Assembly: GCF_024054565.1 (NCBI RefSeq)
Contig: NZ_JAMXLR010000006.1
Span: 1 to 64,000 of the forward strand
DNA: 64,000 nt
From: Aeoliella straminimaris
Lineage (GTDB): Bacteria; Planctomycetota; Planctomycetia; Pirellulales; Lacipirellulaceae
Direction of reading: 5' to 3'
The notes beneath the pieces are model-generated. The model did not search any database, was not told the DNA's origin, and saw nothing but the letters and a program-made list of their open reading frames with translations. Made by a program: the position numbers and the translations under genes. Within the stretch, counting starts at the first letter, position 1; the number at the start of each line of letters is the position of its first letter. Shown piece by piece: positions 35,525 to 45,000 of this stretch.

Positions 35525-36520
35525 TTACAGCTTCCAAAGCAGCAACACGGAGTAGTTGAAATTGTTGGGATTAGCGCCCTGCGGGTCGCTATCGTGGCGA
35601 TTGTTCGCCGCAAACTTCAGGCTCACATTCGAAGGCGTTGCCAGTTCCACTTCCCAGGCGATTTCGGTCAGCATGCGGTACTGGCTGAAATCTTCCCATT
35701 CCGGGTAGTAGTCGAGGCTGGCGGTCAGCTTCTGCGTCTCGGATAACTTCTGCTCGTAGTCGAACCCGAACTGGGCTTCCGGCACCCACTCGTCGTCAGG
35801 TCCGCCGAACTCCCGATACGTACCGGCACCAAAGCTACCTGTTAGCTTCAGCCAGTCTTCATCCACCACGCGATAACCAAGACCACCGTTGAGGTTCATA
35901 TTCAGGTCGAACGCCTGAAACCGATCGTAGTACAGTTGCGTCTGACCATAGACTGTCCATGGCGACTCGGGCAGCAGCCAATCGTGGCGGAACTTCATCT
36001 GCGCGTTGTTCTGAGTCTCGACGCCATTTGCCTGTGTGCGATTGAGATAGATGTTGAAGTCGACCTTGCGAGAGTCGCTCTCCCGTTTGAGGTAGCCACC
36101 GGTGCGAATACTGAAACTATCGCTGGTGCCACTCGAGCCATTGATGCCCAGTTCCACGGCGGTGTCCCACCCCGGCAACTGGATCCAATACGATGGATAG
36201 TACCATCGGGGTTCTGCTTCCACCTCCACGGTCACGTCAACCGCTTCAGGATCGGAGGCGCCCACTTCCTCACCCGCCGGGATGGGCTCGGCCAAGGTGG
36301 GAGATTCCAGCATCAGCGGAGCTTCGTCCGGCGTGGCGGTCGAAGGGTACGGCGTCACAGTCTCCGGATAGCTCCAAGCGGCGGTCAAGGGAGCCTCGGG
36401 CGTGGAACCAGTAGGGGAGGGGGGGGCGAACAATCCTTCGTACGGATTGGCCACTGCACCACCGGCCATGGCTACCGCCAATACGAGTGAAAGAATCGCA
36501 CTGTTGTACAACACAGGCAT
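35525..36520 (-). CDS. DUF481-like outer-membrane beta-barrel protein
   Basis: A protein of 331 residues from the ATG at 36520; a TTG at 36538 is in frame. Signal peptide MPVLYNSAILSLVLAVAMAGGAVA, then about 85 residues of Pro/Glu/Thr-rich linker. A run of alternating amphipathic strands follows (AVELGINGSSGTSD, RTGGYLKRES, MKFRHDWLL, VYGQTQLYYDRF, NLNGGLGYRVV, KLTGSFGAGTYREFG). The protein ends NFNYSVLLLWKL, an aromatic C-terminus fitting a barrel. The pattern matches DUF481 (YdiY-like) proteins. It suggests a didermic outer membrane; substrate unknown. Confidence 0.75.
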   Translation of the reverse strand: MPVLYNSAILSLVLAVAMAGGAVANPYEGLFAPPSPTGSTPEAPLTAAWSYPETVTPYPSTATPDEAPLMLESPTLAEPIPAGEEVGASDPEAVDVTVEVEAEPRWYYPSYWIQLPGWDTAVELGINGSSGTSDSFSIRTGGYLKRESDSRKVDFNIYLNRTQANGVETQNNAQMKFRHDWLLPESPWTVYGQTQLYYDRFQAFDLNMNLNGGLGYRVVDEDWLKLTGSFGAGTYREFGGPDDEWVPEAQFGFDYEQKLSETQKLTASLDYYPEWEDFSQYRMLTEIAWEVELATPSNVSLKFAANNRHDSDPQGANPNNFNYSVLLLWKL

Positions 36521-36679
36521 GAGCAAATTGGCCCACAATGGCCGAAACCCTAAGGCGTAAGACAGAGGCTGGAAAACTCGTGGGTTCTAGCAAACCACAC
36601 CAGCTCGGACAAGTTGAGTCGCAGCTTCTGGCTAGCGTGCTGGCAGGAACACTTCGAGTGGGTGCTAGCACTACCTAAA

Positions 36680-36717
36680 CAAAAAGCGGGCCGACCTCCA
36701 AAGGAAGTCGGCCCGCT
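36680..36717 (-). terminator. Intrinsic terminator of the YTV-repeat gene
   Basis: An 11-bp perfect stem (36685-36695 with 36707-36717), extended by TCC/GGA after one mismatch. On the minus strand it is followed by TTTTTG. It lies about 35 bases after the stop at 36752. Confidence 0.85.
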
Positions 36718-36751
36718 AGGGTTACTTCAATCTGTTGCAGCTAGCGATAGC

Positions 36752-38305
36752 TCAGTTGCAGCAGCCACCACGGTGGAACAGACGGCCGAAGCAGCCACGG
36801 CGAGCGCGGCAGCAGCTGTAGCTTTCGCAACCGCAGCTGCTAGCACAGCCGCTGTCGCAACCACAGCCCGTCTCGCAAGGCACGGTCACTTCTTGAGCAA
36901 CCATCTTGCAGACCTTCACGGGCACTTCCTTGGTGACCTGGTGAGGGACGCAGACCGTGTAGGTCGAGGTCTTCTCTTCAGGTACGCAGTCGTAAGTAGT
37001 GACCGTGTAAGTGCGGGTCCGCTCTTCAGGGACGCAAACCGTGTAGTTCACTTCCTTGGTCATCGTCTCGGGCACGCACTTGGTGACCGTGTACTCGCGG
37101 GTGCGAGTCTCGGGGCGGCACTTGTTGACCGTCACGGTCTTGGTGCGGGTCTCGGGAACGCACTTGGTGACCATGTAGGTGCGAGTACGCTCTTCGGTAC
37201 GGCACTTGCGGACGGTGCAGGTGCGAGTCCGCTCCTCGGTGGTCATCTTGCAGACCTTCACGGTCTTGGTGCGGGTCTCGGGAACCATCTTGCAGACCTT
37301 GTAAGTGCGGGTCCGCTCTTCGGGACGACACTTGGTGACCGTGCAGGTGCGAGTCCGCTCTTCGGTCTTGCACTTGGTAACGGTGTAGGTGTAGGGCACT
37401 TCTTCCGTCACGCACTGGTAAGTGGTGCAAGGAACCTCGCGGGTTTCGCAACCGGGAACCCAGCAACGTTTGCAGACGGTGCGAGTGCAAGGAGCACAAC
37501 CGCAGTCGTCGCAACCCGAGGCACAACCGCAGCCACAGCCGCATCCGCAGGGCACCTCAACCATCTGGGTTTCCCAGTGGCCGGTGTTGACGGTAACGGT
37601 ACGAGTGCTCTGAACGGGGACGCGCTTGGTAACGGTCCGCGTACCGGTCATTTCCTCAGTGTAAGGAACCTGCACCGTGTAGGTCTGCTCGATCTGTTCC
37701 GTGTAAGGAACTTGCACGGTGTAGGTCTGAGTCTTTTCCTCGTAGGTGGGGACCATCACCGTGTACTGAACTTCCTTATCCTCGTAGACGGGCACCTGAA
37801 CGGTGTAAGTCTGCTCAACTTCTTCGGTGTAAGGAACCTGGACGGTGTAGGTCTGAGTCTTCTCTTCTTGAACTGGCACCATCACCGTGTAGTTCACGGT
37901 CTTCTCTTCAGTGTAGGGAACCATCACGGTGTATTCCGCGGTCTTGGTTTCCTGCACAGGCTTCATTACGGTGTACTCAACCGTCTTAGTGCGCGTCTGA
38001 GGGACCTGGACGGTGTAAGTCTGGGTCTTTTCCTCGGTGCGAGGAACGCGCTTGTACACCGTGTAAGTGCGGGTCCGCTCTTCATTGGTGTACTCGGTCG
38101 AGGTGACCGTCTTCATCACGGTCTCGTAGGTGGGGACGTAGATGGTTTTGGTTACCATCGTCGGGCCACAACCACAATCGTCCGCCACAGTGGCAGAGCC
38201 ACAACCACAATCGGAGCTTACTGGCGCTCCGCAGCCACAGTCGGCCTGAGCCGATCCGACGGTGAGCAGCATCGCCACTGCAACCATCGCAAAATAACGC
38301 AACAT
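36752..38305 (-). CDS. YTV-repeat cysteine-rich cell-wall type protein
   Basis: A protein of 517 residues from the ATG at 38305 (GGGAGG upstream). Signal peptide MLRYFAMVAVAMLLTVGSAQA, then CGCG clusters. It is made of a ladder of about 12-residue units of the form 'e-x-k-t-x-x-Y-T-V-x-V-P'. The N-terminal block (about 50-215) has YTV units without Cys. A central CGCGCGCG hub (about 240-275) follows. The C-terminal block (about 285-470) is of the 'R-T-x-T-V-x-K-C' type with one Cys per unit. A Cys-rich end closes it. YTV proteins are known from planctomycete proteinaceous walls; disulfide cross-linking is inferred. Confidence 0.88.
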   Translation of the reverse strand: MLRYFAMVAVAMLLTVGSAQADCGCGAPVSSDCGCGSATVADDCGCGPTMVTKTIYVPTYETVMKTVTSTEYTNEERTRTYTVYKRVPRTEEKTQTYTVQVPQTRTKTVEYTVMKPVQETKTAEYTVMVPYTEEKTVNYTVMVPVQEEKTQTYTVQVPYTEEVEQTYTVQVPVYEDKEVQYTVMVPTYEEKTQTYTVQVPYTEQIEQTYTVQVPYTEEMTGTRTVTKRVPVQSTRTVTVNTGHWETQMVEVPCGCGCGCGCASGCDDCGCAPCTRTVCKRCWVPGCETREVPCTTYQCVTEEVPYTYTVTKCKTEERTRTCTVTKCRPEERTRTYKVCKMVPETRTKTVKVCKMTTEERTRTCTVRKCRTEERTRTYMVTKCVPETRTKTVTVNKCRPETRTREYTVTKCVPETMTKEVNYTVCVPEERTRTYTVTTYDCVPEEKTSTYTVCVPHQVTKEVPVKVCKMVAQEVTVPCETGCGCDSGCASSCGCESYSCCRARRGCFGRLFHRGGCCN

Positions 38306-39050
38306 ACAAGTTCCTCCCATCCCACGGATGTAAAAGTTTTAACTCCCGCTGTTCCCGTCCGCTTCGTCGCGCTCGGTTTTCCAACACACGCGAGACCAAC
38401 CCTTGGAAGAGTGGGAAAGTTGGGGAAGAGTCTTCCACTTCGGCGGGTTACCGAATGATTCCCCCTCAACAAAATCCAGCCAGGGCGGAGCCATGCCCTG
38501 GAAAAACGCTTGTTTTCTCGTTTATTGGCGGGCCCTACCTGGCCCTTGCTCCCGGATAGAATAGTACTCGTTTTAGGGGTTTGGAAGCCTCCGCCTGACA
38601 ATTTCGGCAAAGTTTTTCGGCTGGGGGCTCGGCGAAGACTGGGGCAATTCAATGGTGATCCTCTTCCATCCAACCTGACCGAGTTAGCGCCAATGGGTGC
38701 GGAATCCACTAAACCCCTACCATCGTTTGGGTTGCGCCGTAGATCGGGGAATCACACTGGTCGATGTGCCGTCAGGTGTCTTCTACTATTGCGGGAAGAC
38801 CCTCCTCTCTGGATGAGGGATCCGGCCCGCAAATTGGGTACAAACTGTTTCTGCTGAAAACATGCGGTTCGCCGTTGCGCTTTCCCGCCATTCAACCTAG
38901 GGTTTAGATAGCCGAGTCGTTCGCTCGAGTGGTTTGGCCCCAAGGGGGCACCCTCGACGAGACTTGTCTCACTCATCACCTACCCTTTTCACCCCAAATC
39001 GCGACTCACAGGTCGCACCGTCGCCGCGGTGTGGCGAGTCCCTCAGTGCC
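38306..39050. other. 745-base intergenic region, no supported gene
   Basis: It separates the minus-strand YTV gene from the plus-strand TadE genes and must hold both promoters. Open frames here (for example 38510-38857) lack ribosome-binding sites, domain-like composition and plausible starts. No clear repeats or long inverted repeats were seen. Confidence 0.5.
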
Positions 39051-39533
39051 ATGCGACTATTCAGCCGCAAGCCAACCGACCGTCGTCGTACGCAAGGTAC
39101 GACCATTGTCGAAACGGCCTTTGTGCTTCCCATCTTCCTGCTGTTCGTACTCTCGCTGGTTGAGTTCGGGCACGCCTTGATGGTGAACAACGTACTCCGC
39201 AGCGCCACTCGAGCAGGCGCACGAATGGGATCGACCGAAGGTCGCTCCACGTCCGACGTCGAGCAGTACGTCCGGGACATCCTGGACGGGGCCATCAATG
39301 CAGAACTGGCCGAGGTCATGGTGAAGAACGCGCAAGTGTACGACCAAGGATCTTCGGTTCCCGCCAACGGACAACAGATCGAGGCGCTGCCCGACATCGA
39401 AGTGGCCGACGCCGATCCTCGACAACTATTTCTGGTTCGCGCTCGCGTTGCCTACAACGACGTGGCCCTGGTGCCGATGCCGTTCATGAGCAACGTGGTG
39501 CTCCAGGGACAAGCCTTCATTCGTCACGAGTAA
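39051..39533 (+). CDS. TadE-like pseudopilin
   Basis: A protein of 160 residues from the ATG at 39051. A basic N-terminus leads into GTTIVETAFVLPIFLLFVLSLVEFGHAL (about 16-43), the TadE-type processing site and hydrophobic helix with Glu at +5. Then come 'R-S-A-T-R-A-G-A-R' and a soluble beta-rich domain. TadE/TadF minor pseudopilins take part in Flp/Tad pilus assembly. It is first of three co-directional genes. Confidence 0.82.
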   Translation: MRLFSRKPTDRRRTQGTTIVETAFVLPIFLLFVLSLVEFGHALMVNNVLRSATRAGARMGSTEGRSTSDVEQYVRDILDGAINAELAEVMVKNAQVYDQGSSVPANGQQIEALPDIEVADADPRQLFLVRARVAYNDVALVPMPFMSNVVLQGQAFIRHE

Positions 39534-39562
39534 CCCCCTTCCTCAAGCAACGTATTGCCCCC

Positions 39563-40066
39563 ATGTGCCGCAACATCAGAAGTGTCGCCGATCGATCGGT
39601 TGGAACCCTACTTGTCCAGAGACGTGGAGCGGTAGCCGTTGAGTTTGCCGTGGTGGCTCCGGTGCTGATCGGTGTGATGTTTGCCATGGTGGCGCTAAAT
39701 CGGGCATTCGAAGCGCAGAATCTGCTGTCGACCGCCGCCCGCGAGGGAGCCCGCTTCGCCTCGATGGACCGCGACGGCATGCCCGAAACCGGCATGACTG
39801 GCAACGAGAAGCTTTCGGAGGACATCAAAAATTTCCTGGCTTCGAATGGCCTGGATCGCGATTCGGTTTTCGTCGAGGTGAAGGATCACGAGGATCCATC
39901 GCAGGAGTTCAACATCGACGATCCCGCCAACGATCTAAAACTGTTCGAAGTCCACGTTTCGGTCGACTATTCGGCTGTCAGTTTCACACCAGTTGCCAGC
40001 AACAGCGATTACACGCTGGATGCGGTGGTAGTGTTCCGCAATGGCCGCGCTACGCTTTCCGATTAA
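39563..40066 (+). CDS. TadE-like pseudopilin, second copy
   Basis: A protein of 167 residues. QRRGAVAVEFAVVAPVLIGVMFAMVALNRAFE (about 20-51) is the TadE signature 'R-G-x-x-x-V-E-F-A-x-x-x-P-v-l'. It is followed by 'S-T-A-A-R-E-G-A-R', which recurs in this family. It is 29 bases after the previous TadE-like gene and shares its architecture but little sequence outside the helix. It is probably in one operon with both neighbours. Confidence 0.82.
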   Translation: MCRNIRSVADRSVGTLLVQRRGAVAVEFAVVAPVLIGVMFAMVALNRAFEAQNLLSTAAREGARFASMDRDGMPETGMTGNEKLSEDIKNFLASNGLDRDSVFVEVKDHEDPSQEFNIDDPANDLKLFEVHVSVDYSAVSFTPVASNSDYTLDAVVVFRNGRATLSD

Positions 40067-40136
40067 CCAAGTTAGTATCCCTCCCTGCTTCGCACGTCCC
40101 TTCCTTGTCCCGCACGTCCCACCCCTCGAGTCCACC

Positions 40137-41948
40137 ATGCGTCCCACAGCCCTCCCACAATTTGGAATCCGTCCACTTTTCCTGACCCGCCAAAACTCAC
40201 GCCGTGGCATCATCGTGGTGCTCACCGGCTTCCTGCTGGTGGTACTGTTCGCGTTCATGGCGCTGACAGTGGACACGGGGCGAATCGTGCTGACCGAAAC
40301 AGAGATGCAGAATGCAGTGGACGCAGCGGCGCTGGCTGCCTCGCAGGAAATTGCCGCCGCAATTCATAACGCCGGGCAGAACGGAACTAATCCGAATGTC
40401 GACCCCAACAGCATCGCAGCCGAGGCAGCCCGCCTGATGGCGGCCAACGTAGCAGATGCCAACGGGGTGTACGTCGATCCCGATTCGGACGTGAAGTTCG
40501 GCAAACGCCGCTACGACCCCGACACCGGCACCTGGCCCATCGAGTGGGGCGGGACGCCGGTCAACGTGGTGCAGGTTGTTGCTCGCAAGACCAACACCGA
40601 TAGCGGGGCCCCCGACGCCCAGTTGCCGTTGGCGTTTGGCTGGGCCGTCGGTCGCGACCAGGTGCCACTGCAGGCCACGGCCACCGCGTTCGTCGAAGCC
40701 CGCGACATGGTGCTGGTGCTCGATTTCTCCGGCTCGATGAGCGACGACTCGGAACTGCGTGCCATCGGCACCTTCAGTCAGGCCGATGTCGAAGCGGGAC
40801 TCGACACCATATTCAACCAGCTATACGAGTCGAACGCCGTATGGCCCGATGTATCGCCAGTCCGCCCGAAGTTCACCCTCGCGTTTGGCGAGATCGACAC
40901 GGCAGAGGGAACTTACATCTCCAGCGATGACACCAACTACATCTTCTCGCTGCTGAAGCTCGACGAAGAGTACCCCAGCAGCCACCCCGACTGGCCCGGC
41001 CAGTTAAAGTACCCCTACCCCCAAGCAGGTCGATACAGCAATGGCACCCCCAAGGGGATGCCCAGTGAGTACACCAGTAAGAACCTGTGGAAGGGGTACA
41101 TCAACTACGTCAAAAATCTGGGCGGTCCCTACCACAAGAAGTATGGATATCGCACGCTGTGCGACTACATGCTGCAGAACAACCAAATGAAGTGGACCGT
41201 TTCGGAAGACTTGTGGCGGACGTCGCACTACCCGTTCCACGCGGTGAAGAACGGTGCCTCGTTGTTCCTGGGCTTCCTGAACGATCTGGACTTTGGCGAC
41301 GAGGTCGGACTGGTGAGCTACGGCACCTACGCCGTGTGGGAAACCAGCCACTATGACGGCGAGGTTTCGCTCGACACGTCGACCAATCCGATCACGGCCA
41401 ACTATGCGATGATCGATACCATTCAGCGACGCCACCAGGCTGGCCACTACGACGTGTACACCGGTATGGGCGAGGGCATGCTGAAGGCCCGCGAAATGCT
41501 GGTCGGTGCGGCCAACGATCCAAACGACGACGGCTACGTCCGCTACGGTGCTCGTCCCACGGTGATCCTGATGACCGATGGGCAGGCCAACAAGAGCCCT
41601 GGCGGCTGGAGCCTACCCGGCAACTTTAAATGGAAGGACTGGACCGACTACGACGGCGACGGCAACGCCGACTACACGACCGGCGATCGCAACAAGCAGT
41701 ACGCCTTCTACGAGGCCACCGAGGCCATCAAGCGTGGTGTCACGATTCACACGCTGGCAGTGGGTGCTGGCGCCGATCGCGACATCATGCGGGCAATTGC
41801 GTTCGCTGGCGATGGCGTGTTCATCAGCGTGCCGGGTGGTTCGACGGTGGCCGAGATGGAATCGCAGATGCTGGATGCCTTCAGCCAGATTGCGGCCAAG
41901 GTTCCTCCAGCGAAGCTGGTGTTCGAACTGTCGCAGCCCGAGGACTAG
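40137..41948 (+). CDS. TadG-like protein with von Willebrand factor A domain
   Basis: A protein of 603 residues from the ATG at 40137. NSRRGIIVVLTGFLLVVLFAFMALTVDTGRIVL (about 20-53) is the TadG N-terminal helix, followed by 'e-M-Q-N-A-V-D-A-A-A-L-A-A-S'. A von Willebrand A domain starts near 190 with the metal-ion motif Asp196-x-Ser-Gly-Ser (LDFSGSMSDD). A large insert separates it from the rest of the fold (LVSYGTY, TVILMTDGQAN, TIHTLAVGAGAD). This is likely a surface adhesion or pilus-tip component of a Tad-type apparatus. No TadA/B/C motor genes are in the window. Confidence 0.85.
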   Translation: MRPTALPQFGIRPLFLTRQNSRRGIIVVLTGFLLVVLFAFMALTVDTGRIVLTETEMQNAVDAAALAASQEIAAAIHNAGQNGTNPNVDPNSIAAEAARLMAANVADANGVYVDPDSDVKFGKRRYDPDTGTWPIEWGGTPVNVVQVVARKTNTDSGAPDAQLPLAFGWAVGRDQVPLQATATAFVEARDMVLVLDFSGSMSDDSELRAIGTFSQADVEAGLDTIFNQLYESNAVWPDVSPVRPKFTLAFGEIDTAEGTYISSDDTNYIFSLLKLDEEYPSSHPDWPGQLKYPYPQAGRYSNGTPKGMPSEYTSKNLWKGYINYVKNLGGPYHKKYGYRTLCDYMLQNNQMKWTVSEDLWRTSHYPFHAVKNGASLFLGFLNDLDFGDEVGLVSYGTYAVWETSHYDGEVSLDTSTNPITANYAMIDTIQRRHQAGHYDVYTGMGEGMLKAREMLVGAANDPNDDGYVRYGARPTVILMTDGQANKSPGGWSLPGNFKWKDWTDYDGDGNADYTTGDRNKQYAFYEATEAIKRGVTIHTLAVGAGADRDIMRAIAFAGDGVFISVPGGSTVAEMESQMLDAFSQIAAKVPPAKLVFELSQPED

Positions 41949-42033
41949 TCATCCCACATCGTGGTGACGTCTACCTGACGTCGCCGGATACACCCCGCTA
42001 GTTCGCTTCACCCATGAGCGAGCTACCCCGCTT

Positions 42034-42070
42034 GGCCGCCGGTTGCCTCTGCAATCGGCGGCCATCTTTA
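42034..42070 (+). terminator. Stem-loop terminator after the TadG-like gene
   Basis: A 13-bp stem with one G-U pair (42034-42046 with 42051-42063), CTCT loop, followed by ATCTTTAT. It lies between the convergent TadG-like and polyketide synthase genes and could serve either strand. Confidence 0.65.
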
Positions 42071-42088
42071 TAGCGCTGGCATCCGGCA

Positions 42089-45000
42089 TTACGACATCAG
42101 TTTGTCGAGTATTGCCGCCAGTCGCTCGGCCCCCTCGCCGGTCATCATCGTGAAGTGGTCGCCAGGAATGCTAGTGCGTTCGATGCGCTGCCCCACCAGG
42201 CTATTCCAACCGTTGTCCTCGGGCAGTTGCTGATCGCTGATATCCTCCAGCCCGCCACCTACGGCCGGCTGGAACAAGTGCATCTCCAGGTCGATGGGTT
42301 GCGGCTGGTAACCTTGGCTGGCGCGGATCAGCCCGCTGCCGACATTGATTAGCCGATGGACATACTCGTCGCTCACGCTGGGTGGGAACATGCCTTGGTC
42401 GCGGGCTTGCTCCAATGCAGCGGCGAAGCGTTTCTCCTTGGGCAATTCAGCCAGCTTATCGACCGACACCTCAATATTCGTGCCGGCGAAGCGGTTGGTA
42501 AAGCGCACCAGGTCGCAGAGGAACAGCGCGTCGTCGTCGACGTCGATGTCGCGATAGATCGTCGGCAGCGGCGTATCGAACAACGCCAGCAGCTTGACCT
42601 CGTGGCCGCCCTTCATCAGTGCTTCGGCCATCGCGAAGGCACTCACCCCACCAGCCGACCAGCCGGCGAGATAATACGGACCGGTGGGTTGCAGTTCGCA
42701 AAGCGCCGCGGCGTAGTCGGCCGCCAGGTGATGCATCTCGTTGTGCGGCGGATTGGGATCGTCCATGCCCCGCGGGCGGAACGCTACAATTGGGCGATCG
42801 CCTGACAAATGCTGCACCAATTGCTGATAGCAGCCGACGTCGCCACCCAAGGCAGGCAGCAACACCAGCGGTTCGTCCAGCGTTCCTTCGCGCAGTTTGA
42901 CCAGCGGGCTCCAACCTTCCGCCACGGAGTCTTCGGTCGAGGGTGCTTCTTCGCCGGTGATCAATCCCACAGTGTCGGCTGCCAACGAGGCGATGCTGGG
43001 CCCTTCCAGCAACTTGGCCATCGGCAGCGTAAAGGCCAGGCGAGCCTCCAGGTTGTTCTTCAGCTCCAGCGCCATCAACGAGTCGAGCCCAAACGCCGTG
43101 AGGGGTTGGTCGACGTCCAGCTGGTCAGGGTCGAAGCTCATGATACGGGCGAGCTCGGCCTGGATGTAGTCGCGCACCAGCGGTACACGGGCCACCGGCT
43201 CCGCTTCCAGCAGGCGGTCGCGGAACTCGTGATCGACACTCGATCCGCCACCTTCGCCATCGCCATGCTCGGCAGCGCGATCGTCCAACAGGCTCAGCCG
43301 CCGTGTGCCCAACAAACGCAAGAGCGCTTCCCAATAGACGTCCATCACGGTGGTTTGCGTCGTGCCGGCGTCGATTAGGTCGCCCATCAACTTCAAGCCG
43401 GCATCGGCGGGCAGCAGGTCCATGCCGCGGGACTGAATGCCGGTCTCCCGATCGGTGTCGGCAAAGGTCTCGGCCGCCATGCCACTGCCGGCCCACGGCC
43501 CCCAGTTGATGCTGGTCGCCGGCAAGCCCTGGCTGCGACGATAGTGAGCCAGCGCATCGAGCGTGGCGTTGCCGGCGGCGTAGTTGGCCTGGCCGGGCGA
43601 GCCAATCATGGCGGCCACCGACGAAAACAGCACGAACAGGTCGAGCGGCATCTCCGCCGTAAGCGAGTGCAGGTTCCACGCGCCCACCGTCTTGGAGAGC
43701 ATTGCGCGATTGAGTTGCTCGAGCGACATATCGGCCAGCACGCCATCGGCCAACACACCAGCGGCGTGAATCACACCACGGAGCGGCGGCAACTCGCCGG
43801 GCAACGACTTGAACCCCTGCTCGAGCGCGGCGTAGTCCACCACATCCGCCTGCATGGCAAATACCTTGGCGCCCTTGGCTTCGAGCGCGGCGATGGCCTT
43901 GCGCCCGCTTTCCGAAGCAGCGCGGCGAGACATCAGCACCAGGCCGCCTGCCCCCTGCTCTGCCAGCCAATCGGCCACCAGCAAGCCCAATCCGCCCAGG
44001 CCACCAGTGATCAGGTACGTCCCGTCGCTGCGAACCGTCTGCTTCCTGGTCGCGGCTGGCTCTGCGGCTTCCGAAACCGAATCGGCAATCGCCACGACCA
44101 CCTTGCCAATATTCTTCCGCTGCGACATATAACGGAACGCGTCGATCGTTCCGTCGAGTTCGAACCGCGTGAACAGCTCGGGTTGGTACTTGCCCGCCTC
44201 GAAGTACGGCATCATCTCATGGTACAGCCCGCGAATGTAGTTCGGCCGCTGGCGGAGCATGCGATCGAGGTCGATGGCGTGGTACGACAGATTGTCCTGG
44301 AATGGCAGCAGGCCGATCTTGCGATTCTGGTAGATATCGATCTTGCCGATCTCGAGAAAGCGGCCATACGCCCGCAGGATCGAAAGACTCTTGGTAATCG
44401 CCTCGCCGGGCAGCGAGTTGAGCACTACATCCACCCCTTCGCGGTCGGTATCGGCGAGAATCTCTTCGGCGAAGTCCAAGGTACGCGAGTTGTAAATGTG
44501 TTTGACGCCCAGCGAGCGGAGGAACTCGCGTTTCTCATCGCTACCGGCAGTGACAAAAACTTCGGCGCCAACATCCTGACAGATCTGAATGGCTGCCAGG
44601 CCCACGCCGCCCGCGCCGGCATGAATCAGCACGCGGTCGCCAGGCTGAATCTCGGCCAGTCGCACCAGGCCGTAGAAAGCAGTGAGGAACACGATGGGCA
44701 CGGTCGAAGCTTCGTCGTGGCTGATGTTCTTCGGTTTGTGAACCAGCGTGTAGTCGCGGGTCGTGGCGTGCGACGCAAAGGCATACGGCGCAACGCCCAT
44801 CACTTCGTCGCCTACCTGGAATCGGTCGACCCCCTCGCCCACCGCGGTGACGACGCCCGAAGCCTCGATCCCCAGCGGGACGATCTCGTCCTTGATGCCC
44901 GGATAGAGCCCGAGCGCTTTGAGCACGTCGCTGAAGTTCAGCCCCGTCGCATGCACAGCGAACTCCACTTCGCCAGGGCCGGGCGGTTGCCGCTCGATGG

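Noticed and set aside
36614..38458. 614-residue plus-strand open frame across the YTV gene
   Set aside because: A regular antisense reading of the YTV repeats; its apparent repeats are inherited from the real gene.
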